Positions 11,537 through 23,010 of a DNA stretch of 64,000 bases are shown here, in pieces. A model generated the notes under the pieces. That model ran no database searches. It saw only the letters and a list, made by a program, of their open reading frames with translations, and was not told the DNA's origin. The number at the start of each line of letters is the position of its first letter. Position 1 is the first letter of the stretch. The translations under genes were made by a program, and so were the position numbers. The stretch is from Liolophura sinensis (lineage: Eukaryota > Mollusca > Polyplacophora > Chitonida > Chitonidae), in NCBI RefSeq assembly GCF_032854445.1, contig NC_088304.1, positions 9,061,704 to 9,125,703 of the forward strand. The letters are read 5' to 3'.

Positions 11537-12899
11537 GATTATGGATGACAGCTTAAGAAGGTTAGGACCATAGGAAATGAACATCACAGAAAACTTTTAT
11601 GCACAACTAATGGCAGACCTATAAAATGATTGAATGAAGCACCAGTGTGAAATGTGTTACTGATGTACAACCTGCCTCACAACTACGTTTCTGGCAGGAA
11701 ACTACAGACGTGCAATCAGAATGACCAGCTTCTTGACATTGAGAGGATGGGAAAACAATATGGGCACGTGGGCCTCGAAAATTTCAAATCACAGGTAGGG
11801 ATTAAAACGAAACATACCAAATAACATATAGGTGTCTTAATCGCCGAGCGATTGTAAGGAGGATGCCGATTTTCACACTGGCATGTCAAATATACCCAAG
11901 GTGTTCGCTGTCTGGTATCCGCATTTTAGGTTGTCTCCTTGTAACCCTAACTTCACATTTTCTACCCGCGGGCTGACGCCTTGTGGTGTGTTGTACAACT
12001 TTGTAGCCACCGCATGTACGTTAATCCAAGTTAGCGTTTCCGGTCTAGTGCGCGGTATCAAAGGTTAGCCTCCAAACTGACGACCTGTCAACTGGTAGGC
12101 CGCCATATTGCTTTTCACCTCTCCCCGGCGTTACTCGATGAACTAGGCGACGATGGAAGCTGGTTCAGACTGAAGCCCAGGTATACAAAGAACTTAAATA
12201 GTCGTCAGAGATTCCTTTCCAATTTTTATGTTTCGCCCCATTATTAATGTTCACGTCTTTGTGCAGCCGAGGAGGGTCAATATTTGGCTACTGGATCACA
12301 TTCCCAGATTTACTCCTTTCGTCTTTATCGCCAGTCCCTGTCGCACAATTTCTCTTCCGGTAGTCAGGAAACAGTTTCTCTGCTGATATTGGTGGGTCCT
12401 TTTTTTCTGGTCTTCCTCAGTTCAAAGTGTATTTCGTGTTTAAGAACTATTAAATTCAAATATTTTTTCGAGGGTGATAGCATATTGAAACGGGCGTATA
12501 ATGATATCGTCGCGTTTCATTAAGGCTACGGATGTAACAGAACTGAACGCTTGTTTTGATGAGAGAGACATTTTAAGTGGAGACAAGTCTACGCTTTTCC
12601 TGAACGCTGATAATCCCTTGCTGCATCCTTACTTTTTGAAAACAGTCTTGCGGCTGAATTCAAGCGACACTTCATTTTCTTTGATTATGGAGCCTCATTC
12701 CGTATCGGTCATCGATGGAACTACCTGATCATGAGACGATTTCAGACTGGAAAAGAAGAAATTAATTACAATCTTAGACACATGTTATAAATCTGCTCTT
12801 AATATATGAAAAACCCGTGTTCTGAGGTAAAGCCAAATATTCTTAACAGACACCACTAAGCCACAAGTTCATCGATAAAGTATCCCATCTAAAATTGTG

Positions 12900-13135
12900 C
12901 TCAACGTGAGTTTCAGTCATTTATATTTTTAATATGTTCATAAATATTATCATAATTCAGATTAATTGCATGTGTTTGAGAATAAAGAATAACAATGTAA
13001 TGATGATAAATACCAAGAGATGGCCCAAAATACCCACCATATAAAAATATTTTCGAGTCTTCAAAGAAAAAATCGAAAACAATAATAAAAACTACATTTG
13101 CAAATAACTTTTCGCGCTCTTTCATTTGACATTTG
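12900..13135. mobile_element. MITE-like dispersed repeat, copy A
   Basis: This AT-rich block ends in TTGCAAATAACTTTTCGCGC. It is related to the 3' part of the element at 39336-39893, sharing the AATAACTTTTCGC.CTCTTTC end and the CCAC.ATA(T/C)AAA block. No coding capacity was seen. The copy B equivalent is at about 58185-58415. Confidence 0.5.
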
Positions 13136-15640
13136 TAACATTTTCATGTTTTTTACTTTAAGCTTAACGCACATGCAGGTAATCCAAAAAGCCGCCATGT
13201 TATCAGGTTTAACCAATCAGATTCGAGTTATTTCTGGAACGCATGCAGCTGTTTACGACTACGTCACGCAAATATTGTTTTGTCTTTTTTGCCATATATA
13301 CTTGGACGCAACATTTTCGTATGTCTAACAGTTACCACGTGAGAAAACCTGGATATTGTCGTTCAGGTTTGTTTAAACCCCACTTCCAAAATATATGTGG
13401 TTACATTATGTTTTTGTTCTTTCTTATTTGTCTATTTGTCGCATTTAACACAGAAAATAAGTGTTTGCCCTTCTGTATGTAAATATGATTATACTATAAA
13501 CTAAACATAATTCCTTTAAAGTATTCTAATATGTTTTTAAGGAACGTTTAAACGTTCGAATGTTTCAAAAGCCCTTGGAAAAAATAAGTGTCTATTTTTG
13601 GATGATTTTGCATATTGCCGTATTCATCTGTTCACGATTGAACAAGGAATTCGGCTGGAGTGTCGACATTGGTAATTTTCCATACCTCTAACACAACGGA
13701 AACTTGGTCTGCCTTCTTTTATTATTATTATTTACTTCTTGTCTTGGTGTAGGCCGTAAACGGCATTTTGGGAATCGTGCAGTTTATTTACCGTATAATA
13801 TGCCTAACCATGTTAATATCCAAAATATTATGATCCCTACTTATCCAGTTCCAACAGGGTTCGTTTTTAGTATTAAAAACCTTAGAGCAGCAGGTTCATA
13901 TTTTGTGTGAGTTAGAATACCTCGTCGTTTATATTCTTCCTTTGACGTGAAGGGCATTTCAAAACGTTCCATTCGATTACAACAAGAAAAAAAATTGGTA
14001 AACCGATTCATAAAATTCAGTGTTATTGAACTTAAAAGGTAGTCCACTGAAAGAAATTTTAAAACCTTTGACATTTTAAAGGAGATAAAACAACCTTTGG
14101 ACCTCACAGATGGTTAACGTAATAGTTCAAGTTCATTTCCTTGTGATACTCAGTACTTCAAGGTTTCAAAACGACCACAGTAAATGTAACATTTGTATAC
14201 ATTTCAGTTACAAAATCTTGTTACGTACAATGAAAACAAGATCAGCTGGTTATTGTTCTGGCTGATGTTTTCCCATTCATTGATTATTAATTCATAGAGC
14301 ACTTGACGTTCTCCCTGCTTAGTAATGTCTCTTTTGACATTTGTGCGACGAAAACTGAGAATATAGTTCTAATTTGATAATTTGACACGGAACAACTAAA
14401 ACGAAATACTCTTTATCAAATAAGTAAATACTTTATTCCCAATACCTCTGAAAACAGTCAAAACATTTGTCCCACATCCGGTCCAGTACACCTACTGCAA
14501 AAGTTCCCTTACCCTACGGTCAGCTTTTTCTGGCATAAAATTGGCTTGATTACTTGCCACGGCATATATCCGCTGGAAATAAATATTACGGTATTATTTA
14601 CCTGTGCTTTCATGAAAGCAAGACTCCTTCGTTGACAGCAATGATGATAAATCAGTTACCTGGGCAACAGAGCTTAAATAATACATTTATTTGGTCAGTG
14701 TTCACTTCGCTTTTGATTCTAAGGACTTAGGCAGAATTGTAGAGTGGAAACGTAATCCGGGGGAAACGTAATGCAAAAAAATAGTGAAACATGTAAAACA
14801 AGCGGAGCGAAACAACTTGCCACGTCTATTTGATGGTGTTTATATACTACTCGTTATGACTATAAATCTCACGAACTATGCAGGCCAGCTTGCCTACAAA
14901 GTCAACAAGTTTCCCAATAAATCAATAATTATATCAAGAAAATGACGTTACCAGGGCGCCAAGGCACGTTCGAGGGAGCCAAATTTGGAGTAGGCTGTAT
15001 GTTGCTCTTTGCGCTCAGATACAACGGCTTGAGTGTGCTTCTCCCGATACTGTCTGATATATCCTTTGAAGTCAGAAACAGGATGAAATTCAAACGATTT
15101 ATGACACCTGCGTCTACTGAATGAGTACGATCTGTCCATTTTTGGCTTGCGTTGACCACTTCCTGTTGAAGACAAGTGGTTATCCATTAACAACTGCTCT
15201 GTGCTGATTACATTTCTCTGTTTATGGTTACATTCCTTTTTCCCTTTATATTGAGCTCTAAGTCACACGACCGTTGATATCCGTGAGTCAGGCTCGTCGG
15301 AATCCATTCTTCTGATATATCATGTAAAGTTTGATCGCTTTTACCGGTTGCAAAAACGCAATTATCTATCTACCATTCATCCGATTCGCCATTGACATTT
15401 AGAATGGAACCCTTGTCTGTGCGATTACCAGCATTTCTTTCGTCATCCAATGCAGAAAAGAGTCAACAGTCGTCTCCAGGGCACATTGTGGGATCAGCAT
15501 GTGTCGTCTGTTCAGCGAAATCAAGAACAGTCCGAATCAGAGTTTCCTGTCGATCGTATCCTGGACTGTCACTACGGAAACCTTGGTTAATGATTCCCGG
15601 CATCCCTAATGAATTAGTCCTTCCTGGAACATTGTTTTGA
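13136..15640. other. Anonymous DNA inside copy A
   Basis: No recognisable exon or transposon was found. Open frames of 60-90 codons at 13243-13482, 13841-14107, 14929-15193 and 15392-15640 have no domain-like motif. They recur in copy B only because of the duplication. Confidence 0.4.
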
Positions 15641-15642
15641 GA

Positions 15643-15895
15643 TTTATTTATTCATTTGATTGGTGTTTTACGCCGTACTCAAGAATATTTCACTTATACG
15701 ACAGCGGCCATCATTATGGTGGGTGGAAACCGGGGATGACCCCGGGGAAAACCCACGCCCATCCGCAGGTTTCGCTCAGACCTTCCCACTTACGTCCGGA
15801 GAAGAAGCCAACGTGAGCTGGACTTGAACTCACAGAGGCTCCTGGGTCATTACGCTGCGCTAGCGCGCTAACCTACTGAGCCACGGAGGCCCCCA
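15643..15895 (-). mobile_element. Full-length tRNA-derived SINE, TACGGCGTAAAACACCA-tailed family
   Basis: On the minus strand the element starts at about 15893 with the tRNA-like head GCCTCCGTGGCTCAGTAGG (A box). It continues through a B-box-like GAGTTCAAGTCC to a body with ACCCACCATAATGATGGC, and ends with (AAAT)n near 15643. Imperfect flanking repeats (CATTGTTTTGAG before, CATTGGTATGAG after) look like a target-site duplication. The same insertion is in copy B at 60946-61198. Confidence 0.9.
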
Positions 15896-17012
15896 TTGGT
15901 ATGAGAAGATTGTACGCTGGAGACGTGCTGGCAAAATAGACACTGGACTGAAGAATGCTCTTGATGTCAAGATTAAAATCATGAGGTATGAGTAGAATTA
16001 GAACAAATCTTCAGACCTGTACGAATGGGTTGCCGTCGGAATCTTCTCACATGTATTTCATCTTTTAGACAAGGTGAGAGTGTATCGCGACAATCAACAT
16101 CAAATAGTCCAGCTGTGTTGTGAATCCGCCAAGTAACACATTGTCTGTAGTGTCCATGCTTCACGAATGTTTTGTTTTGTGGAATGACACAACCTATCAA
16201 ACTTCGGACAAAACCAACTACTATTGTTCATACTGAACGTTGAGCTATAAACGCAGTCCATCAAACACCAAACCACTAGTCTTCAAAACAAGAATAACGC
16301 CAATACACCTGGCCGTGAGATACACATTATTCGTTCCCACACCTTCGTGGAACAACATGCCCAGGGTGAAGGTGGTAACCAAAGCTGTTATAGTTGTGTG
16401 CAACACAGCGCCATTGTCATGTGATATACTAGTATGCTAAGTTGATAACAAACAATGTTTAAATGTGAAACACACCGTTGGCCTATTGCCAGCTGGTACA
16501 TACATTAATTGTTTAAACAGGTGATAGTCTGGAAGTCACAGTTTAGAGTTTTCGTCAAGCACGTGTATGTGTGTGTCTGTGTCGCAGGTGAGTAGAGTAA
16601 TGGTAGCCAGTGAATGAGGTAACTATGGAACAATTGCACCTACTTCTTATTTCAAGCGGAATGTTCCCGAAGTCTTAACCTAAAATGTTAAAACTGAAAC
16701 GCTAAAATCTTACCACTGCTATAATACAACATATGGTTACAGAACAGCTACGCCTAAAGGTCATGTGTCGTGTGTAGACTGCATTTTTTCACTGTACTGT
16801 TAAAATGTTTGCATTATGTCGGGTCGGCAGGAAAAATATGAAAAACTGTATGGGCATAATGCTGGATATTCATTCCAGATATTGGACCATTCATCTTTTC
16901 ATGGACATAATGCTGGGTACTTTATCGAGATATTGAGACATACCGCTTTTCATTTTTGACCTGAATCAACCCCCGTAAATATGATACACATATCTTCGAT
17001 ACAACGTTGACA

Positions 17013-17275
17013 GAGACCTCTGTGGCCGAGGCAGTGGGCTTTCCAATACGCCGCAATAACCTTGAAGCCTCTCACCAGTGCGGTCGCTGTGAGTTCAAGT
17101 TTACCTCATGCTGGCTTCCTCTCCGGTCGTACATGTACGTGGGAAGGTCTCCCAACAACCTTTGAATGATCGTGCGATTTGAGCCTGGTTTTTGTCCCAC
17201 CATAATGGTACCTGCCGTCGTATGAATGACATGTTTTTGAGTACGGCGTAGAACACCAAACAAATAAATAAACAC
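17013..17275 (+). mobile_element. Full-length tRNA-derived SINE, TACGGCGTAAAACACCA-tailed family
   Basis: The head CCTCTGTGGCCGAGGCAG starts near 17014, and a B-box-like GTGAGTTCAAGT lies near 17088. The body has CCCACCATAATGGTACC. The tail GAGTACGGCGTAGAACACC is followed by AAATAAATAAAC. The copy B equivalent is at 62344-62606. Confidence 0.88.
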
Positions 17276-17689
17276 AAAGGTGATAAAGTCAATGTCGTCA
17301 ATGAAGTCAATGAAAATTCTTGCCGAGAACCTCCAAAGTCTTTATGTGGTACTAATAACGCATGCTGCATGATACATACAGATCATCAGGCGGGAGATGT
17401 AACAGACCGACACAGAGTCTGACATAGACTGTGGCTAGTGTTGTAAACAATGGCGTCACCAGAATACAGTTCTTCTGGCAGTAACTACCGGCAGCCTCAG
17501 CTGTTTTTAATTATTCACTGAACATTTAGCTTTGGCAGTGAAATTATCTTAACACTGAAGACCGGGTTTTCTGGGAAAGGTATGAACAATCCAGCGTAAA
17601 CAATGAAAATGTACAATAAATGAGGTTTGCGTGAAGCCAGCTTTTCGGTTACTTTATATGGATTCAGCAGTGAATGAAATTAAAAGCTT

Positions 17690-17945
17690 ATTTTTTAAAT
17701 GGGCCTCCGCTGAAGGAAACTGCGAGGACACAAAGATCAAAAGGGATTCCTGTCTAGCAGACTTCACGAAAAGAGGGATTGCTTCACTTCTGACATTGTA
17801 GATTATCCTCACTTGGATTGCAACATGGCGAGTGCTGCATATGACGTGTACATATCTCGCCTTGTGGCATTTGTTAGATCCTCTGTGTTGTGTGATGATT
17901 TCAACCAACGTCACAAATTATTACAGCAAAAACAATCATTCCGTG
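17690..17945 (+). pseudogene. Fragment of a retroelement polyprotein C-terminus, copy A
   Basis: Plus-strand frames read a KRDCFTSDIVDYPHLDCNM block followed by YDVYISRLVAFVRSS and DDFNQRHKLLQQ. This resembles a conserved C-terminal block that follows the RT in an invertebrate retroelement family I recognise but cannot name with certainty. Related scraps are at 21840-22080 and 44060-44165, and copy B has it at 63020-63285. Nothing upstream supplies an RT core. Confidence 0.5.
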
Positions 17946-18230
17946 TCTAATGCCAGTTAAATCGGGGCTAGGAGTGGTGTATTCATCGTGTTGATATACG
18001 AACAGTCGCAATCAATGCCGTCCTAATTTCGTACTTAAAATACTTCAGTTGTTATTTGGTGGTTTGGAAATTCTTCTAATGATTACTGACCTGGACACTT
18101 GCTGCCCAATGCTTCGCCAACAGTCAACCTTGTCATATATGCTCATTTCACTTTGACAAACAAGTATCAGTGTATATGTATACTTCTGTGTTATACCGAA
18201 GGGATTATGTATGTTGTCAAGATATTCGTT

Positions 18231-18261
18231 TTTCCGTCCGTCCATCCGTCCGTCCATACAA
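18231..18261. repeat. (TCCG/TCCA)n microsatellite
   Basis: A short run of four-base units CCGT/CCAT occurs. Copy B has a shorter version near 63567-63585, as expected for slippage. Confidence 0.85.
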
Positions 18262-18688
18262 GATGGATCCATAATGTGTTAGGTAGGCTTCCCATACTCC
18301 GTATGGGCTCACTTATTAGTGTGTTAAACTACCATCACTGTTAATCCTTTTTATCTTCACACGTACCACCGGAAAACAAATAAATTATTACTTTTTATAC
18401 TAAAACTTGCGTTTGTAACTTTATCTTCCAAACCGATCTCAAAACAGCTATCTAAGATGAAAACAACCTTAAAAATCACGCAAAATGAGCATCATAATCA
18501 TGCCATAAATTTTTGGAGAAATATTTCAGGTGTATATATTCGGAATATAAACGTAAATAATGAAATTATATAATCAAATTTACATATCCTTTCGTGAACG
18601 TGGATATTATATATATTTCTCTCATTCATGTTTCGTGAGCTTTGTCCGAAGTAGCGTCTTTTTAATCTTGTATACATATTCACATCGT

Positions 18689-18970
18689 CTATCTGTGCCT
18701 AAGAGGTGGATGGCAAAAACTGACAGCCGACAAAAACTTGCCGCTGTGGTTTAAGTCTAGCCTAAATGTTGCCATAAAATCACCAGAAACGAAATCCACT
18801 GGTACCTTAGTATCGGTCCTCGACAAGTTAAAGCTGGAGACGAAAGACACATAGAACGTCGATGAAGCAGACTGCATAAGAGTGCAGACACATACAGCCA
18901 TTGTGACACAGATAAAAAAAACAATGAGAGCAATCACATCAGCAGAGAGGAGAAATAGCCATGGTAACAT
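18689..18970 (-). CDS. Doubtful small ORF with hydrophobic N-terminus (93 aa)
   Basis: An ATG at 18970 opens 93 codons. Residues about 3-31 are strongly hydrophobic (LFLLSADVIALIVFFICV), as in a signal anchor, followed by a polar stretch. It lies just right of the part of copy A visible in copy B. No family was recognised, no clear splice sites were found, and it may be chance. Confidence 0.2.
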   Translation of the reverse strand: MLPWLFLLSADVIALIVFFICVTMAVCVCTLMQSASSTFYVSFVSSFNLSRTDTKVPVDFVSGDFMATFRLDLNHSGKFLSAVSFCHPPLRHR

Positions 18971-19137
18971 CTAACAATGTTGTTCCACCAATATTTGTCT
19001 TTCCTCGAGCCAACTATCGTGACCACTATTTTATTCTCTTAGTACCTCTTGGTTTCACGAAGTCTGGATTGATGAGTATTGATCTTTTTCATAATTGTGT
19101 GGATTACACAATACGATGTAAACACTTGGCAACAGAG

Positions 19138-19500
19138 TGAGTGAGTGCTTGGGGTTTAACGTCGTACTCAACAATTTTTCAGTCATATGTCGACGAAGGA
19201 ATCATTAGGGTGCATGTACGTGTAATGTGCCTCCTTGTTTCAGGACGGATTTCCACCGCTCTTTTATTTAGTGCTGCTTCACTGAGACGACTTACCGAAG
19301 GCAAGTAAGCCGCACCGCCCGAGCCATTATACTGATACGGGTCAACCAGTCGTTGCACTATCCCCTTCATGCTGAATGCCAAGCGAGGAAGTTACAACTT
19401 CCTCTTTTAAAGTCTTAGGTGTGACTCGATCAAGGATTGATCATGGATCTACCGGTCCCGAAGCGGACTCTCTACCAACTGTGCTATCCGGGCCGGTCCT
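19138..19500 (-). mobile_element. Full-length tRNA-derived SINE, GTACGACGTTAAAC-tailed, with target-site duplication
   Basis: On the minus strand the tRNA-like head starts at about 19500 (GGACCGGCCCGGATAGCACA, then TTGGTAGAGAGTCCGCTTC). The body contains TAGTGGTACTG-type and GACCCGTATCAGTATAAT blocks. The tail reads GACTGAAAAATTGTTGAG, then TACGACGTTAAACCCCAAGC and CACTCACTCA. Flanking repeats CTTGGCAACAG at 19125-19135 and 19499-19509 are a clear target-site duplication, so this is a comparatively recent insertion. Confidence 0.92.
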
Positions 19501-20639
19501 TGGCAACAGGATACTACTTCTCATGGACAGTCATGATTCAAAACGGGCGATAGGGCTAGACGAAATGGGATAATAACTCTTTCAAATGGTTTTGGGGCCT
19601 TTCAAATCTGCTTACAACAGAACAGTTGATGGAAAGCTAAAATCACATCAAGGAAAACTTCCTGCCATATACGAAATTTCTACTTTGGTCAACGACGCTC
19701 ACATTGCATAATATGCACAAAGAACATTCTCTTTGAATTTCGAAGTACTAGAATATTGCCCTTTCAAAAGAATATTTCTGCAGCCGAGGACTTTGCACGG
19801 GAGTCAAAAACTGACAGCTGAGTAACAATACCACACAAAGTAATATCCAGACCTCATCGCAGTCTTTGCTAGACTTCACAGTGCCAACCTTAGATTCACC
19901 AGAGCAGCTAAAGCATGATGTCGAAGACACCAGACATGACACCCAGTCAGTCACATTATACTGACAGCGGGCTAACCAGTGATGTTTCCTTGCTGAGCGC
20001 CAAGGAATGCAGCAGCAAGTGCCGTTTGGTATGTGTTTGATATGACCCTACCAGGGTTTGGTAGTGTCATACCTTATTTGTTCAAAGTGACAAAGTTCGC
20101 AAGTTGCCTCACCCCAAAATAGGAGGCAGATTTCCATACGCAGACGCCAACTTAGATTTGTTAGCGAACTTCCGCAATGTGCCATGTTTTGAATGGTTGC
20201 ATCAAGTAGAATTTTCCTGGACTATTGAAAAAATCTCTCAGCATATTACATTAGGTACGTTATGTCACATTAAAAATTTTAATTACTGGATCACGTGCCA
20301 CGTGCTCTAAATGTAAACGTTTCTCTGTTTCTAAAGATGTCATTTGTTCAAGTAAAATATGTTCGAACTGATATTACTGTCACGAATATGTCGCGTGTTC
20401 AAATCCAGCTCTCGTAGTTTTGCTCCTTCGACTGTGTCTGTAACTCAGAAGGTGAGTGATTCTGGTGGCGGGTTTCTTTAGTTTTCTCAAATCATACACC
20501 TGGCAGACCGACATTGAATATCAATCAAATTAATATATACATTTTTGAATTTTTTTTTAAAATCAGAATCCACCATAAATGAGAGAAGCACACCTCGTTA
20601 ACACCATAACTGCAAGACCCTCTTACCATTCGTTCGTGA

Positions 20640-20775
20640 AAAGGTCTGCCAGCAGCCTAAAGATGGTCGTGGATTTCTTTTAGGCCTACCCGGCTTCCTC
20701 CCACCACTGTGCTGACCACCATCATATAAATGAAATATTCTTGAATATGACACAAAACACCAGTACCTAACAATG
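20640..20775 (+). mobile_element. Old SINE fragment, TACGGCGTAAAACACCA-tailed family
   Basis: A diverged body (AAGGTCTGCCAGCAGCC, then CCACCACTGTGCTGACC) ends in AATATTCTTGAATATGACAC and AAAACACCAGTAC. Head and A-rich tail are lost. Confidence 0.65.
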
Positions 20776-21655
20776 AGTAGTTTGAATGTTATTTTCTGTG
20801 GATATTATTCTCCGTCATAATGATGCCGTCCATAAGTGCTATCATATTCTCCGGATTTCTTGAATCCTGGGTGACAAAAGAAGAGTTTTAAGAATTTTAA
20901 ATGATCCAGGTGCCCGCACTGGTATGCCGATTTTTTTCAACATACGAGAGCCCCCATGTACTTCCTACTAATATTTCAAGCCAATCGCTTCCAAGATATT
21001 TAATTACGGGTAAGCATGTTTGGATTTCGAGATTATACTTCCGGTAGGTGCAGGTGTGACTGTGAATCGTGTGATTTTATTAACCGTCCACGTAAACATG
21101 TTATAACCGGTAACCTTAATATTGCAAATAATCATTATCTACGAAGTCCGCCTGTCAAAGGTCCGAAGTATAGAGAGTCCAGAAACATAAATACGAGAGC
21201 CAGTGAAAAAATGGTCCCTTCGGCGCTTGAAAAATTTTGCAAAAATGGTCTGAGCGAAAGACGGTAGAACCTTCAATCCTTGACACTTGAGGTAGTAAAG
21301 AAAAAGGTTGGGTATGCAATGCACCATATCAATACTAATGTTCATGTGACAACCAAACAAGTTTTGAAAGATTCTACTGAAGGATCTCTACTTGAGATTT
21401 CTCAACTGGCTCTCCTACTTTTCGTCACACAGATTTAATAGACAAAATTTCATCACTAATCGTATCAGTGTTTTTTGTAAACTGGTCATCAGATGCAACA
21501 AAGCCTTCTTCATTCCACTACATACAGGGGTTACCATTCATGTGATGTTTTGTTCTTCATCGAGTTGCTTCAATATCTGATTAATAACATCTATGTGAAA
21601 TTCGCATAAACCATATTTCCAAAATCTATTCGCTTTCCCATCGGTACAAATTGTG
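20776..21655. other. Anonymous DNA
   Basis: No exon, RNA gene or known element was recognised in this stretch. Confidence 0.4.
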
Positions 21656-21657
21656 CC

Positions 21658-21687
21658 CGCCCCCCCCCCCCCCACCCCCCCACCCCT
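21658..21687. repeat. Poly-C run
   Basis: The stretch is C-rich with two A interruptions. The poly-proline reading in one frame is an artefact of it. Confidence 0.9.
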
Positions 21688-21759
21688 TTGTGGGCGACAT
21701 TTGCCTGTTTGAATACAGCTACGTGCAGAAAATATTAAGAAATAGTCCTCACCAGGTCC

Positions 21760-22085
21760 CATCTTTCTCATTCAATAAACGTATGTTAGTGTCTAAAAGC
21801 TTTGAACAATCTCTATATTGCAAAGGCTGTGAAAGATATTTACCCACCTTCGCTGGATTTAAAGGAAACCACGCTCCAGACGGTACAAAGATCAAAACCG
21901 TTTCCTCTCTCGCAGACTTTACGACAAGAGGGATAGTTTCAATTTTAACATTGTAAATTATCCCCACTTGGACAGCTGTATGTCGAACGGTCCTACAAAT
22001 AGCGTGTACATATCTAGCCTTTCAGCATTTGATCCCGTGTGCTTGGCGTTTTCAATCAACGTCACAAGTTAGTACTGCAAAAACT
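21760..22085 (+). pseudogene. Fragment of a retroelement polyprotein C-terminus
   Basis: A frame with FAGFKGNHAPDGTKIKTVSS and then SLADFTTRGI is followed, after a stop or frame change, by NYPHLDSCMSNGPTNSVYIS near 21955-22015. This is the same block as at 17690-17945. An open frame of 101 codons spans 21651-21956, but it begins in the poly-C run and is unlikely to be a gene. Confidence 0.45.
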
Positions 22086-22469
22086 ATAGTTAAGCTGATT
22101 CCATTAAAGGCATTTACTCCAAGTTTCTTAAGATTTACAATGATTACAATTCTCTTATAAGTAAATGTGGACAGAGCATCCAGAATATCGGCCGCTCTGC
22201 TTATTAATTGTGTCTAATTTTCGCTTAATATGGGGCTAAACTTTGTATATTCTCCACATTGGATATTTGAACAATTGCAATCAAACTTTAAAGTGGGATA
22301 CATATGTATATGTTATTATCCATTACTTATAATCTAGCATGTTATACGGTTTGAATACTGATTTTAATCAGTCGTCTAGAACAATACCGTTGACAATACC
22401 GTATTCACGGTTCTACGATGGTATACCCACATGAGTACTTTATAACGTGTTTCTTTTCTGATAAATCAT

Positions 22470-22615
22470 TTTTCCCGGATGTGTATGTGGGAAGGTCAAT
22501 AGGCACGATGGTCGTAGGTTCTCTCCCGCTTTTCTCCCACTATAATGCTTGCCACCGTTGTATGTAAAATATTCTTGAGTACAGCGTAAAACACCAACCA
22601 AATAAATAAATAAAT
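22470..22615 (+). mobile_element. 5'-truncated SINE, TACGGCGTAAAACACCA-tailed family
   Basis: The fragment starts at GGATGTGTATGTGGGAAGG, has CCCACTATAATGCTTGCC in the body, and ends GAGTACAGCGTAAAACACC with (AAAT)n. Confidence 0.82.
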
Positions 22616-23010
22616 ATCCCGGATGCATGATGAAATTAACCCTCGGTTCCATACACGAGTGTTCATGTACAACTGAAACTTGAGTGCTGTGTTTAATAGG
22701 CCATAATTCTTAAAACATTTGTCCTGGTTTTGATATCGTTTTTATGCAAAACTGGGTCGAGGACAAAGTAATCGCGACTGTAGCTTCTCAAGTTTTGTTA
22801 CACCTACATGTAACCCCCATGCGTGGAGCCGCAAGCACATGTACGATATAAAATAAACATTGATTAGATTGTTTTATTATTTGAAAAAGAGAAAGCCATT
22901 GTTTATTAAAGACAAATGAATCAATGATTATTGAGGTACGTCACATCAGTAATTTATTTAGCCATATTAAGGCGATTTAAGAAAAAAATCATACACAAAT
23001 TTATATTAGT
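22616..23010. other. Anonymous AT-rich DNA before the satellite
   Basis: No recognisable feature was found in this stretch. Confidence 0.4.

Larger units (their letters stand above)
5506..18673 (+). repeat. Large direct duplication, copy A (about 13.2 kb)
   Basis: This block is collinear with 50840-64000 in the same orientation. The offset is 45334 at the left end and 45327 at the right end, so indels almost cancel. Samples compared by eye differ at about one to three positions per hundred. Larger indels include roughly 45 bp near 9655-9700 and roughly 40 bp near 12550-12595, both absent from copy B. All embedded SINEs are present in both copies, so the copies separated after those insertions. 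The right limit is set by the end of the window, so the true block may extend past 18673. Its left limit is hidden by the N gap in copy B. Confidence 0.95.
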
